NCBI RefSeq assembly: GCF_002220365.1
Contig: NZ_MTHB01000198.1
Span: forward strand, 1-64,000
Direction of reading: 5' to 3'
From: Caballeronia sordidicola
GTDB taxonomy: Bacteria; Pseudomonadota; Gammaproteobacteria; Burkholderiales; Burkholderiaceae
Length of the DNA: 64,000 nt
Shown: one piece after another, positions 26,534 to 35,456 of the stretch
Position numbering within the stretch: the first letter of the stretch is position 1
How the letters are laid out: every line of letters begins with the position of its first letter
Notes under the pieces: generated by a model
Seen by the model: only the letters and a program-made list of their open reading frames with translations
What the model was told of the DNA's origin: nothing
Databases searched by the model: none
Position numbers and translations under genes: made by a program

Positions 26534-27460
26534 ATGACTAAACTTGTCCTCATTAGCCGCGACTTCGATATGTCGCACCTCATACCCTCCATTCATCGCG
26601 CGGCGCCCGAACTCGAAGTCACGTTGCATGGCCACGAGAACGCCAGCGACGCCGAGGTGGCCGTGTGCTGGAATCCACCGACTGGCGCCATTGCGGCGTT
26701 ACCACGGCTGCGACTCGTGCACAGCATTGCGGCCGGGGTCGACAACATCCTGACAGACCCGAGCCTGCCGCGCGTACCTGTATGCCGGGTAGTCGACCCG
26801 CAGCATGCACGCGGCATGAGCGAGTTCGTGACGTGGGCTGTACTGCACTTTCATCGACAACTTGATCGCGTGATATCGAACCAGCGTGAAGAACGCTGGT
26901 TTCGCCCGCCTCAACAAGATCCATCAACCTGTTCAGTGGGCGTGATGGGGCTTGGTGAGATCGGCAGTCGCGTGGCGACAGACCTGCATCGGCTGGGATT
27001 CAGCGTTCGCGGCTGGGCGCGCCGGGCGAGAGACCTGCAAGGGGTTGAAACATTCGAAGGTTCGCAAGGGCTGGAACCTTTCCTCCAAGGCACCGATATC
27101 CTTGTTTGCCTCTTACCGCTGACGGACGAAACACGCGGCATCCTGAATGCTCGTACGTTCAATGCATTGCGTCCCGGCGCGAAACTGATTCATGTGGGAC
27201 GAGGGGAACATCTGGTGCCGGAGGATCTGCTGCGCGCGTTGAATACGGAGCGGATTGGCGGGGCCATTGTCGATGTCTTTCCAAACGAGCCACTGCCACG
27301 AGGAGATGCGTTCTGGCAGGCGAAGAACATGATCGTGACCCCGCACATGGCCTCGGTCGCCAGTGCAGATACGATCGGGCTACAGGTAGCGGAAAACGTC
27401 CGGCGGCTGGTGAATGGCGAGGCTTTGCATAACGCGGTTGATGTGACGCGAGGTTATTAG
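26534..27460 (+). CDS. D-2-hydroxyacid dehydrogenase, glyoxylate/hydroxypyruvate reductase A-like
   Basis: The 308-residue protein has a Rossmann motif GVMGLGEIGSRVA and the catalytic triad of the D-isomer-specific family: Arg in LIHVGRGEHLV, Glu in FPNEPLPRGD and His in VTPHMASVAS. The short length and PNEPLP..FW pattern place it with GhrA-type reductases, which reduce glyoxylate or hydroxypyruvate with NADPH. The ATG at 26534 is chosen over 26507 because the first strand begins there. It is cotranscribed with the class II aldolase and converges on the LysR gene. Confidence 0.87.
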   Translation: MTKLVLISRDFDMSHLIPSIHRAAPELEVTLHGHENASDAEVAVCWNPPTGAIAALPRLRLVHSIAAGVDNILTDPSLPRVPVCRVVDPQHARGMSEFVTWAVLHFHRQLDRVISNQREERWFRPPQQDPSTCSVGVMGLGEIGSRVATDLHRLGFSVRGWARRARDLQGVETFEGSQGLEPFLQGTDILVCLLPLTDETRGILNARTFNALRPGAKLIHVGRGEHLVPEDLLRALNTERIGGAIVDVFPNEPLPRGDAFWQAKNMIVTPHMASVASADTIGLQVAENVRRLVNGEALHNAVDVTRGY

Positions 27461-27490
27461 CGCAGCGGGCTCGCTTGGCGCCGAGATGCA

Positions 27491-28444
27491 CTAGACCGGC
27501 GTCACACCTGCCTCGGTATCGATAAACCTGTGCATCGCATCCAGGAAGGCCGTCTCGGCAGCACTGAACTTCCGGTCACTCGACCAGAGCAGGTGCACGT
27601 CGAGGTCGGCCACGCCCTCGTCCGGCGGCAGGCGCTGAAAACGCCCCTGTGCAATGTCCTCCCGAACAACATGTTCCGGGAGACAACCAATGCCGAACCC
27701 GGCGAATATGAAACGCTTCACTTCCCACATGCTCGACGATGATCCGATCACACGCTCGGTGAAACCCATCTCATCGCGAAAGAACGTCAGCGGCGACATG
27801 TGGTCACCCACCTTGTCACCTGTAAAGGACACAAACTTCTCGCTCACGAGATCGGACGTGCGCAAATCCGTACGCCCGAACAACGGGTGGTGGCGCCCGC
27901 AAAAAAGCGCATAACGCTGCCTCAGGAACACGCGGCTCTCGACCCTCTTGGGCAAGGTGCGGCGCGGCGTAAGCCCAAGCGTTGCGGACTTCTGCTGCAA
28001 ACTGCTGACTACATCGGCGCTGCGCATCTCCTGGCTCTCAAGTTCGATGCGCGGATAGTCGCGATGGAACTCGGCAAGGAAGGCGTCATAGGCAGGGAAA
28101 TCAATGCCGCTCACCGTGCTCAGGCGCACCACGCCCGAGATATCGTGATCGCCGTCGACCTTGGCAAGCGACAGCCGCGAGATTGTGCCGTACACATCCT
28201 CCGCGATCTGCTGCACTTCGATGCCGGCCTGCGTCACTTCTATGCGCGGCCCATGACGATCCACCAGCCGCATGCCAAGTTGGTCCTCCAGACGCCGAAG
28301 AGCCTGACTCACAGCGGGTTGCGTCAAATGAAGCCGCGTAGCCGCACGACTCACGCTGCGCTCTCGCGCGATAGCGAGAAATGTTCGCAGCAGATTCCAG
28401 TCGAGCCGATCATTCAAGTACGTATCGGATCGTTCGTTGCTCAT
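27491..28444 (-). CDS. LysR-family transcriptional regulator
   Basis: The 317-residue protein has an N-terminal LysR helix-turn-helix (NLLRTFLAIARERSVSRAAT and LHLTQPAVSQALRRLEDQLG) and a periplasmic-binding-like C-terminal domain. The ATG at 28444 is preferred because GAGG precedes it by 7 bases; ATGs at 28468 and 28465 would add eight residues. It is divergent from an amino-acid-type binding protein gene and faces the reductase gene. A T-rich inverted repeat between it and the binding protein gene is a likely binding site. Confidence 0.88.
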   Translation of the reverse strand: MSNERSDTYLNDRLDWNLLRTFLAIARERSVSRAATRLHLTQPAVSQALRRLEDQLGMRLVDRHGPRIEVTQAGIEVQQIAEDVYGTISRLSLAKVDGDHDISGVVRLSTVSGIDFPAYDAFLAEFHRDYPRIELESQEMRSADVVSSLQQKSATLGLTPRRTLPKRVESRVFLRQRYALFCGRHHPLFGRTDLRTSDLVSEKFVSFTGDKVGDHMSPLTFFRDEMGFTERVIGSSSSMWEVKRFIFAGFGIGCLPEHVVREDIAQGRFQRLPPDEGVADLDVHLLWSSDRKFSAAETAFLDAMHRFIDTEAGVTPV

Positions 28445-28494
28445 TGCTAACCTCGGTTGTTCCATCATCCAAGAAAATTATACTTAAAATAAAT

Positions 28495-28512
28495 ATTAGA
28501 AATTGGACTAAT
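28495..28512. promoter_or_regulatory. Candidate LysR binding site (ATTAG-N8-CTAAT)
   Basis: A perfect inverted repeat, ATTAG-AAATTGGA-CTAAT, lies 51-68 bases upstream of the LysR start codon, in an AT-rich stretch between it and the binding-protein gene. The size and T-N11-A core fit LysR-type sites. Binding is inferred. Confidence 0.5.
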
Positions 28513-28653
28513 CATTTTGTATTCCCGATAAAGGAGTCATGCGCCGCCGCGCAACATGAATTAGCAAGTGCCAGAAGCTAAGCGGATTGCGGCATCGATA
28601 GCTTGAGACCTGCCCCCCCTTAACCACGCTCCGAGATCAACAAGGACTTCATC

Positions 28654-29463
28654 ATGAAAGCGTTTGGCCTGCCCCCTCCGGTTGCACCTTGCATGGCATT
28701 GGCGCTGGCTCTCTCTTGCGCGGTAGTGGGTGCCGTGCCCTGCGCGTACGCCGATTCGCTCGACAACATCAAGCAAAGCAAGGTGGTGAAGATCGGCGTA
28801 TTCCAGGACTATCCGCCCTTCGGCTCGATCGGCGCAGATATGAAACCGCGTGGCATCGACGTAGACCTTGCTGCGGTCCTGGCGAAGAAACTCGGTGCGC
28901 ACGCAGAACTCGTACCCGTCACGGGCACGAACCGGCTGGCGTATCTCGCCGATCATAAAGTCGACCTGCTGATGTCGGTCGGGCAAACACCGGCGCGAGA
29001 AAAGGTTCTGGACTTCACGCAAGCCTACGCGCCCTACTACATCGCGGTGTTCGGTCCGAAGGCCATCGAGGTCAAGCAAGCGGCCGACCTTGGTGGCAAG
29101 TCGGTTGCGACCGCGGGCGGGACGAACGAAGACGTCAGCCTCACGAAGGTTGCACCGGGCACGGCAACGATCAAGCGCTTCGACGATCAAAGCGGCGCGA
29201 TTGCCGCGTATCTCGCGGGCCAGACCCAACTCATCTCGTTGGGCGCAGACGTGGCGGCACGCGTTCGCGCGATGCATCCGCAAACATCGATCGATGAAAA
29301 GATTCGTCTGCTCGACTCGCCCATGCACATAGCCGTGAACAAGGGCGAAGGACCGTTGAGAGACGAATTGAATACCGCCTTGGACGGTGCGCGCAAGGAC
29401 GGCTCTATTGACCAGATCGAGAAGAAGTGGCTGGGCGCCTCCGTACCCGCATCCTCATTTTAA
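28654..29463 (+). CDS. Periplasmic amino-acid-type binding protein (SBP_bac_3), orphan
   Basis: The 269-residue protein has a Sec signal peptide (about residues 1-33, ending ...PCAYA), then the SBP_bac_3 fold: VVKIGVFQDYPPFGSIGADM, KVDLLMSVGQTPAREKVLDF. No permease or ATPase gene lies beside it; an HpcH/HpaI-type lyase follows after 67 bases. It likely captures a small amino or organic acid for a transporter encoded elsewhere, under control of the divergent LysR protein. It is strikingly similar in layout to the orphan binding protein at 57734. Confidence 0.85.
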   Translation: MKAFGLPPPVAPCMALALALSCAVVGAVPCAYADSLDNIKQSKVVKIGVFQDYPPFGSIGADMKPRGIDVDLAAVLAKKLGAHAELVPVTGTNRLAYLADHKVDLLMSVGQTPAREKVLDFTQAYAPYYIAVFGPKAIEVKQAADLGGKSVATAGGTNEDVSLTKVAPGTATIKRFDDQSGAIAAYLAGQTQLISLGADVAARVRAMHPQTSIDEKIRLLDSPMHIAVNKGEGPLRDELNTALDGARKDGSIDQIEKKWLGASVPASSF

Positions 29464-29530
29464 TTTCTGATTTGTGATTTCTGATTCGCGCGGAACGACA
29501 GCCGCGCACACAGGTCACGAGAAAACAAAC

Positions 29531-30415
29531 ATGAAACCGGCATATCCCATTCGAGCACCCGCGTTGCGGCGCGCATGGCTTTTCGTTCCCGGCGCCGATA
29601 TCAGGAGCCATGCAGCAGCACTCGCAAGCGGCGCGGACGCTATTGTTGCCGACCTGGAGGAAATGACCACGCCAGAGGATCGACCCATGGCGCGAGAGCG
29701 GATCGTCGCAATGCTGCGTGAAGCCGCGAGTCTGGGATTGATCGGCGCCGCACGCATCAACAAGCTGGAGAATGATGGCTATGCCGATCTTGAAGGCATC
29801 ATGCCTGGAGCCCCACATGCTGTCTTTTTGCCCCACACCGAGACCTCGGATCAACTCGTCGTGCTGGACGCGGCGCTCAGCGAATTTGAACGTATTCACG
29901 ACATCGTGCAAGGGACGACGGAGATTGTTCCGACTATCGAATCCGCAAAGGGTCTGGTCGCTCTCGGAACTTTATTGACAGTCAATCCACGCATTCGATG
30001 CTGCATGCTCGCGGTCGAGGACCTGGCTGCGAATCTGGGTGCACGTCGCACGCCTGAAGGCCGGGAACTGCTCTATGCACGCAGCCGGTTTCTCATGGAA
30101 TGCATTGCGGCGGATTGCGTGCCGATCGACCTGCCATGTACCTACCAATCCCCAGCAACGCTTGCCGCGGATATGGATCTTTCTACTCAGCTTGGATTTA
30201 CATCGAAGTGCGTGGTGTTCGCCGGCCACGTTGATGCGGTCAATCGTGTGTTGACGCCGTCAACGGACGCTGCGGACGCCGCGCGGGCAACACTCGCTGC
30301 TTATGAAGCGCAAGGGGCCTATGCCGCCGATGCAAACAATTGGGTGGACGCACCCAAACGCAATAACGCCAAACGTCTGCTCGCTCGCTACAAGGCTTTT
30401 CAGCGAGATAAGTAA
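29531..30415 (+). CDS. HpcH/HpaI aldolase/citrate lyase beta (CitE-like) family protein
   Basis: The 294-residue TIM-barrel protein has RRAWLFVPGADIRSHAAAL at the start, ADLEEMTTPEDR, VPTIESAKGLVALG and MLAVEDLAANLG, the acidic metal-site segments of CitE-like lyases. These enzymes cleave or form C-C bonds of CoA thioesters or small oxo-acids. Start ATG at 29531; the frame extends upstream to 29474 without support. It is the last gene of the binding protein-lyase pair. Confidence 0.83.
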   Translation: MKPAYPIRAPALRRAWLFVPGADIRSHAAALASGADAIVADLEEMTTPEDRPMARERIVAMLREAASLGLIGAARINKLENDGYADLEGIMPGAPHAVFLPHTETSDQLVVLDAALSEFERIHDIVQGTTEIVPTIESAKGLVALGTLLTVNPRIRCCMLAVEDLAANLGARRTPEGRELLYARSRFLMECIAADCVPIDLPCTYQSPATLAADMDLSTQLGFTSKCVVFAGHVDAVNRVLTPSTDAADAARATLAAYEAQGAYAADANNWVDAPKRNNAKRLLARYKAFQRDK

Positions 30416-30439
30416 GCTTGGCGCGAAGAGTTGTCCGTC

Positions 30440-31099
30440 TTAGTAAAGTCCCGGAATCAGTCGCGATGTCTGTGCCCGGTAAGCATCGTATTCGGCGCCG
30501 AACTGCGTATGCAGCAGCGTTTCTTCAGAACGGATGCGCGCGACGAGCGGCACGATAGTGATCGCTGTGAGCAATACCCCGACCCCGGAGCGAAAGGTGA
30601 AGGCCCACCCCAGCGCATTGACGAGCAGGCCCAGATAGCTGGGATGCCGGATGACACCATACATGCCGGTGGTGACCAGCGTATGGCCGGGCTGAATAGC
30701 AACCAGACCGCTGAACCGGTGGCCAAGTACAAAAACTGGCCATATCCGCAGCACGCCTCCGGCGATGAACAAGACCACGCCAAGCCAACGAAGGCGGTCG
30801 CCATCGAGTGTCCAGAATTCCTTGCGGTCCGTGTAGGCCGGCAGATACGCTTGCAGCAGTCCAATTACTATCAAGGCTGCGATAACCCAGCGGTTGTCGC
30901 GATCCTCACGCTCACCCGCGCTCAGATTGACGCGGCTGAAGATTGCCACGACCGACAACACCAGCGTTGCGATAGCCACGACGCTCAATGCCGGATGCGA
31001 AAAGAAAGCGGCGAAGCCACCCCATCCAAGGACCGCGAGTCCGAGATAAATCATCATCCCCGTCACGGTTGCAAAGGCGAGCTTGGGTGTGGACATCAT
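30440..31099 (-). CDS. Isoprenylcysteine carboxyl methyltransferase (ICMT)-family membrane protein
   Basis: The 219-residue integral membrane protein has about five to six helices and the family C-terminal motif: VIRHPSYLGLLVNALGW followed by EETLLHTQFGAEYDAYRAQT and RLIPGLY. The family uses S-adenosylmethionine to methylate lipids or isoprenylated substrates; bacterial substrates are mostly unknown. The start is ATG 31099 or the adjacent 31096. Single gene, convergent with the lyase. Confidence 0.82.
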   Translation of the reverse strand: MMSTPKLAFATVTGMMIYLGLAVLGWGGFAAFFSHPALSVVAIATLVLSVVAIFSRVNLSAGEREDRDNRWVIAALIVIGLLQAYLPAYTDRKEFWTLDGDRLRWLGVVLFIAGGVLRIWPVFVLGHRFSGLVAIQPGHTLVTTGMYGVIRHPSYLGLLVNALGWAFTFRSGVGVLLTAITIVPLVARIRSEETLLHTQFGAEYDAYRAQTSRLIPGLY

Positions 31100-31228
31100 G
31101 ATGGCTGTCTCGTTTGGTTGGACGCTCCTTCTAGTTTAGGACGTTACTCAAGAACCGACGCGGTTGAACATCGTTGGTTGGATGCTGCTCCGCCCAGGCT
31201 TGCGGCGTCATGCCAGGCCCAAACGAAC

Positions 31229-32038
31229 TCAGCCGCCCATTGCAACGCGGCCACCCACCCTTATCTTTCCCGCGGCGCGAGAGGCATGAATAACGCAAGG
31301 GTTATCCAGATTGCGCCCTTGATACAGCGTTATATCCGCATTCAGCCTGATACTCAGTGCCCCAGCGGCGACCCCGGTCGCAGCGTCTTCCAGCGTCGCG
31401 TCGAGATGATTGAAGTTGCGGCCGACGTACTGGCTCGGGCTTACGCCCATCCGCGTGTAGACGAAGCAACCATTGACGCCATTCGTTCGCCCCCATTCTG
31501 TGATGCCGTCCAGATCCGGGTGCAGGGAATACAAGACATCTTCGCTCGCCACTTCCACGAGAAGCTTGGGGCTGCCTACGGAGGCCACCTCGGGCGACGA
31601 CATGAGCACGCCCACATCGCAGCGCAATAACTTTGCTGCGTCAGCAATGGATACATCAGGAAAATCCGCTTGCTGTATATCGACCGACACGAAGATATCG
31701 TCGCCTGCTCTATCGAACGCCAGCGGTTGCTTTTTCATGCTCGACGTCAGCAATAACGTGCCGCCGTGCCGACCGGTCCTCCAGACATGGTCAGCAGCCG
31801 CGAGTGACGCATGCAGACACAGCGGGCTTCGTGCATGCGGGTAGTAAAAATCCAGTGCGAGCCGGTCGCTTGCCGGACCATCCGCATCTACGAAAACACA
31901 CGCATGAGCATGTTGCTCGATCGTGAATTGTTGTCGATCCTCGAGCGACCAGTCTGAGAGCTCTGGACCCGAGATGACCAGAGCATCGTTTCCATTCAGC
32001 GAAGTTGCTCCGAAGCATCTATATCGTTCAATGTTCAT
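31229..32038 (-). CDS. PhzF-family isomerase-like protein lacking the catalytic Glu
   Basis: The 269-residue protein follows the PhzF (diaminopimelate epimerase-like) fold: GATSLNGNDALVI in place of the usual GNP segment, ARSPLCLHASLAA for the glycine/histidine segment, and DATLEDAATGVAAGALS near the C-terminus. The usual NLSET motif that carries the catalytic Glu reads HAHACVFV here, so that Glu appears to be Ala. Either this is a subfamily with another chemistry or the protein is not a catalyst. It is the only gene in its unit. Confidence 0.75.
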   Translation of the reverse strand: MNIERYRCFGATSLNGNDALVISGPELSDWSLEDRQQFTIEQHAHACVFVDADGPASDRLALDFYYPHARSPLCLHASLAAADHVWRTGRHGGTLLLTSSMKKQPLAFDRAGDDIFVSVDIQQADFPDVSIADAAKLLRCDVGVLMSSPEVASVGSPKLLVEVASEDVLYSLHPDLDGITEWGRTNGVNGCFVYTRMGVSPSQYVGRNFNHLDATLEDAATGVAAGALSIRLNADITLYQGRNLDNPCVIHASRAAGKIRVGGRVAMGG

Positions 32039-32255
32039 TGAATCACCTTGAGTTACCGATTGTCGACATAGTACGGTCTTGGTCTGGCTAAAGCCAAGGG
32101 CTGCTCTTAGCTTGCTTACAACAGACAGACGCGCCCTTAGGCGAGCCGGTTACTAGCTCAATCGAATACCGCGCGCGATAACCGCACCCCCTGAATTCCG
32201 AAGAAATGCCGCGGTCGGGTAAGCTTCGCTTAATCGACGCTCCGCAGGCAAATCC

Positions 32256-33842
32256 ATGTCCTCCGTCTCCGCATTCAAGCTCGTCCTGCTCTCACTAATC
32301 GTGATGATCGGCTTGCAGTTGCTAGCCAAGCGTCTTAAATTGCCACCCGCCGCCGCCCTGCTGATTGGGGGCATTGCGATGGCATTCGTGCCAGGTCTTC
32401 CTCCCATTCACCTGGACCCGGACCTGGTGATTGTCGTATTCCTGCCGCCGCTCCTCATGGACGGTGCCTACTTCACTGTCTGGGAAGAGCTCAAGCGCAA
32501 TCTCGGCGCCATCCTGCTTCTCGCTATCGGTGCCGTTGCGTTCACCACACTTTCGGTCGGCATGGTCGCCCATCTGGTTGTCCCCGGTCTGCCTTGGGCA
32601 GTCTGCTTCGCGCTCGGCGCTATTGTGTCGCCGCCAGATGCCGTCGCGGCCAAGGCCGTGCTCGAACGCCTCGCACTGCCACGCCAGCTGATGGCTATCC
32701 TCGAGGGAGAAAGCTTGCTCAACGACGCGGCTGGCCTCGTCCTGGTTCGCTTCGCCGTGGCGGCAGCGCTTACCGGCACTTTCAGCATGGAACATGCCGC
32801 GGTGAGCTTCGCCTTCCTCGGCCTGGGCGGCGTGGTGGTCGGTGGCATCGTGGGCTATTTGATCGTGCAAACCGTCCGCTGCCTTGACGACGACTATCTC
32901 ATCATCACCATCAGCGTATTGACGGCATGGATAAGCTACGTTATTGGCGAAATGCTCGGCGTCTCCGGCGTAATTGCCACCGTAACGGCCGGCCTGACAT
33001 TGGGTTGGTATCAACACGAAGTCTTGAGCGCTACCGTTCGCATGCGCGGGACGGCATTCTGGCAGGTCATTGTCTTCCTTCTCGAAGCGCTCGTATTCAT
33101 CCTGATCGGGCTGTCTCTTCGAGGTGTCATCGCGCGGTCTGGCAGTGCCGACAATGCACTCTTTACGCTCGCGCCAGCCGTGGCGGCGGTGATTGGCGCG
33201 GTGGTCCTGTCGCGCTTCGTATGGGTCTTCGCTACCGAGCTTTTCAACATGGCATGGCAGCGTTTAACCGGCCGCGGGGACGTGGCGCTGGATTGGAGAA
33301 CCGCGACCATAACGAGTTGGGCGGGCATGCGCGGCGTGGTCACCCTCGCGGTTGCGCTGTCGCTTCCAGAAACCTTGCCTGGGCGGGATTTGATCCTTGT
33401 CGCTTCGTTTGCCGTCATCCTTGTGACCGTATTGCTGCAAGGAACTACCATTGGCGTTCTCATCGAATGGATCAATCCTGATCGCAGCTCGGATGCCGGC
33501 GCTCAGCACCTGACCGAACCGCAAGCGTGGGCAAGACTGGAGGCGGCGCAGCTCGCCGCTATCGAGCCGCTTGTACACGACAGCGAGGGGAAGGTGATTC
33601 ATCCTCGGCTGCTTGAGCAGTACACCTATCGCGCAACACTCACAAAAGCGTACGGCGACCGGACAGACTTTCCGCATGAGGAACGTACCACTCATTACGA
33701 TGTCGTTCTGGCGGCCATCGCCGCCGGGCGCAAGGAGTTGCTCCGGATGCATCGTTGCGGCGCCATTCACGATGAGATGCTGCACGTCCTCGAGCGTGAC
33801 CTGGACTTGCAAGAGGTGTCCGCGCGGCATGGACGCGGTTGA
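32256..33842 (+). CDS. Na+/H+ antiporter, CPA1 family
   Basis: The 528-residue inner-membrane protein has about 12 helices and CPA1 motifs: VFLPPLLMDGAYF, ALGAIVSPPDAVAAKAVL, LEGESLLNDAAGLV (ion-site Asp-containing helix) and WAGMRGVVTLAVALSLPE. A hydrophilic C-terminal tail of about 100 residues follows. It exchanges Na+ or K+ for H+ and helps with pH and salt balance. It precedes a histidine phosphatase gene by 114 bases on the same strand. Confidence 0.88.
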   Translation: MSSVSAFKLVLLSLIVMIGLQLLAKRLKLPPAAALLIGGIAMAFVPGLPPIHLDPDLVIVVFLPPLLMDGAYFTVWEELKRNLGAILLLAIGAVAFTTLSVGMVAHLVVPGLPWAVCFALGAIVSPPDAVAAKAVLERLALPRQLMAILEGESLLNDAAGLVLVRFAVAAALTGTFSMEHAAVSFAFLGLGGVVVGGIVGYLIVQTVRCLDDDYLIITISVLTAWISYVIGEMLGVSGVIATVTAGLTLGWYQHEVLSATVRMRGTAFWQVIVFLLEALVFILIGLSLRGVIARSGSADNALFTLAPAVAAVIGAVVLSRFVWVFATELFNMAWQRLTGRGDVALDWRTATITSWAGMRGVVTLAVALSLPETLPGRDLILVASFAVILVTVLLQGTTIGVLIEWINPDRSSDAGAQHLTEPQAWARLEAAQLAAIEPLVHDSEGKVIHPRLLEQYTYRATLTKAYGDRTDFPHEERTTHYDVVLAAIAAGRKELLRMHRCGAIHDEMLHVLERDLDLQEVSARHGRG

Positions 33843-33956
33843 TATCGTGGAATAAAACAGGCAGCGCCTGCAAATCCGCTGGTTGTCAGGACCGGCAAAC
33901 TGCCGGGGAGCTTGCGTTGGTACAATCGGGGCAAGCTCCTTGTCCCTCTTCCCATC

Positions 33957-34541
33957 ATGTCCGAAACGAACTGGTTGTCCGAACCCAGCACCGCGTCTAA
34001 ACGCATCATCTTCGCGCGCCACGGCGAATATCCGTGCAACGTCCGCGGCGTTTGCAACAGTAATCCCCGCACCGGCTTTTATCTGACCGAGAAGGGCGAA
34101 ACGCAGGCAAAGGCCTTGGGCGAGCGCCTGAAGGACGAGAAAATCGAGCTTATCGTGACCTCCGAATTTCTGCGGGCGCGGCAAACAGCATGGTTGGCAA
34201 ACAAGATATTGAATGTTCCGCAAGTCGTTAACCGGCTAGCCAACGAAAACCGGGTTGGTGCAGAATTTGAAGGAAGGTCTGGCGAAGATTTCCAGCGTTT
34301 CATTGCCCACGCACCGGCGACTACCGCCGCGCCGGACGGTGAACCCTTCACGGGAATGCTTGCGCGTGTTCAATCACTTATCGCCGACCTGAAGCTGAGT
34401 AGCCCGCAAACCGTGCTGGTCGTCACACACGGCTGGACGCTTCAGGCTGTGCGGGTCATCCTGAACGAAATCAGTCCAGATGACGCCGCCCGATGTGTGG
34501 ACATGCCGTCCAATTGCGAAATTGTTGAAGGAAGGTTTTAG
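33957..34541 (+). CDS. Histidine phosphatase family protein
   Basis: The 194-residue protein has RIIFARHGEYPCN (phosphohistidine RHG), SEFLRARQTAWLA and a C-terminal histidine in LVVTHGWTLQAVR. Its substrate is unknown. ATG 33957 is taken as the start because the frame upstream of it has no conserved look. It is the second histidine phosphatase of the window; the two are not close copies. Confidence 0.85.
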   Translation: MSETNWLSEPSTASKRIIFARHGEYPCNVRGVCNSNPRTGFYLTEKGETQAKALGERLKDEKIELIVTSEFLRARQTAWLANKILNVPQVVNRLANENRVGAEFEGRSGEDFQRFIAHAPATTAAPDGEPFTGMLARVQSLIADLKLSSPQTVLVVTHGWTLQAVRVILNEISPDDAARCVDMPSNCEIVEGRF

Positions 34542-34589
34542 CCTCCGTGGCTTCCGGCGTGGTGCTCCGGCATGCAAGTAGCCGGCAAG

Positions 34590-35411
34590 TCACTTAAACG
34601 CGTAAGCGACTCCAACGCCGTAAGTGATTTGATTCCGGTTTCCGCGCTGCGTGACGATCGGACTGTCAGCCGCTGAGCCGGAAATCCGCTGGTAGTAAAT
34701 CATTGCGCCGCCAAACCAGTGTTTGTCGATCTGGTAGATCGCGGCAAGCCACCCGGTCATCTGTTCAAGTCCACCGGAAGGACTGAAAGCTGGCAGGCCG
34801 CTGCGTGTGGCGTCCTCCTCCGTTACACCGTAGTACACCTGGTTAAATCCCTGGCTTACCCAGCTTGCGCCTACCCCAGTGCCTACGAAAATGCGCCGCT
34901 GCACGGGCAACCAAAGGCTGCCGTTCACCGACACCCGTGCTCCCGAATACACGATGCCCGCGTTGGTCACCACGGTCACAGAGCCCCGAAGGCGATACGG
35001 GAAAGCGCCCTGGTTATCGTATTCGTAGCCCACAAAGCCTCCCGCTTCCGCAGTCGTATGCACGTCGTGCACCTGGGAAACCACCGGATCGTCAACATGA
35101 CTTCTTCCCAGGCGAAGCGCCACGGCCGGACCGTATTGCAGTCCTGTCACCCCACCAAAATCGAACTGGGCATAAGGCCCGTATAGCTCGAACAGCCGCC
35201 CGCCATCCGTCACATAACGTATTCCCGGCACAGCGCCGACAAAGCGGTCCCGAGCCCCGGCATAGTCCGTCGTAGACCCAAGGCCGCCGCCGACCATGCT
35301 GGGAAGCGTGCCGGGGAGGTCGAAGGACGCTGCCCGGCTTTCCCGGGTGATCAGGCAGCACATTGCCAGCAAAATGACACGCAGGCATGCTTGAATCGAG
35401 TGGTTTTTCAT
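34590..35411 (-). CDS. MipA/OmpV-family outer membrane protein
   Basis: The 273-residue protein has a signal peptide (MKNHSIQACLRVILLAMCCL..., cleavage near RA-ASF) and alternating beta strands ending in the aromatic-rich ITYGVGVAYAFK, as expected of a barrel. Features such as GPYAQFDFGGV and the closing strand fit the MipA/OmpV family. Roles reported for the family include scaffolding of murein enzymes and antibiotic-linked adaptation. It is followed upstream by a second barrel gene with only 45 bases between them, so both are likely one operon. Confidence 0.72.
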   Translation of the reverse strand: MKNHSIQACLRVILLAMCCLITRESRAASFDLPGTLPSMVGGGLGSTTDYAGARDRFVGAVPGIRYVTDGGRLFELYGPYAQFDFGGVTGLQYGPAVALRLGRSHVDDPVVSQVHDVHTTAEAGGFVGYEYDNQGAFPYRLRGSVTVVTNAGIVYSGARVSVNGSLWLPVQRRIFVGTGVGASWVSQGFNQVYYGVTEEDATRSGLPAFSPSGGLEQMTGWLAAIYQIDKHWFGGAMIYYQRISGSAADSPIVTQRGNRNQITYGVGVAYAFK

Positions 35412-35456
35412 TGGCCGGCCATTGGAACGGAGGTGGCGTGAATCCAGGTTCAAGTC

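Noticed and set aside
28539-28559. Tiny open frame MRRRAT with AAGGAG just before it, possible leader peptide
   Set aside because: The spacing between GGAG and the ATG is only two bases, there is no terminator/antiterminator hairpin pair visible, and three Arg codons alone do not support attenuation.
29466-29492. Direct repeat of ATTTCTGATT after the binding protein gene
   Set aside because: Two 10-base copies only, no hairpin and no sign of function.
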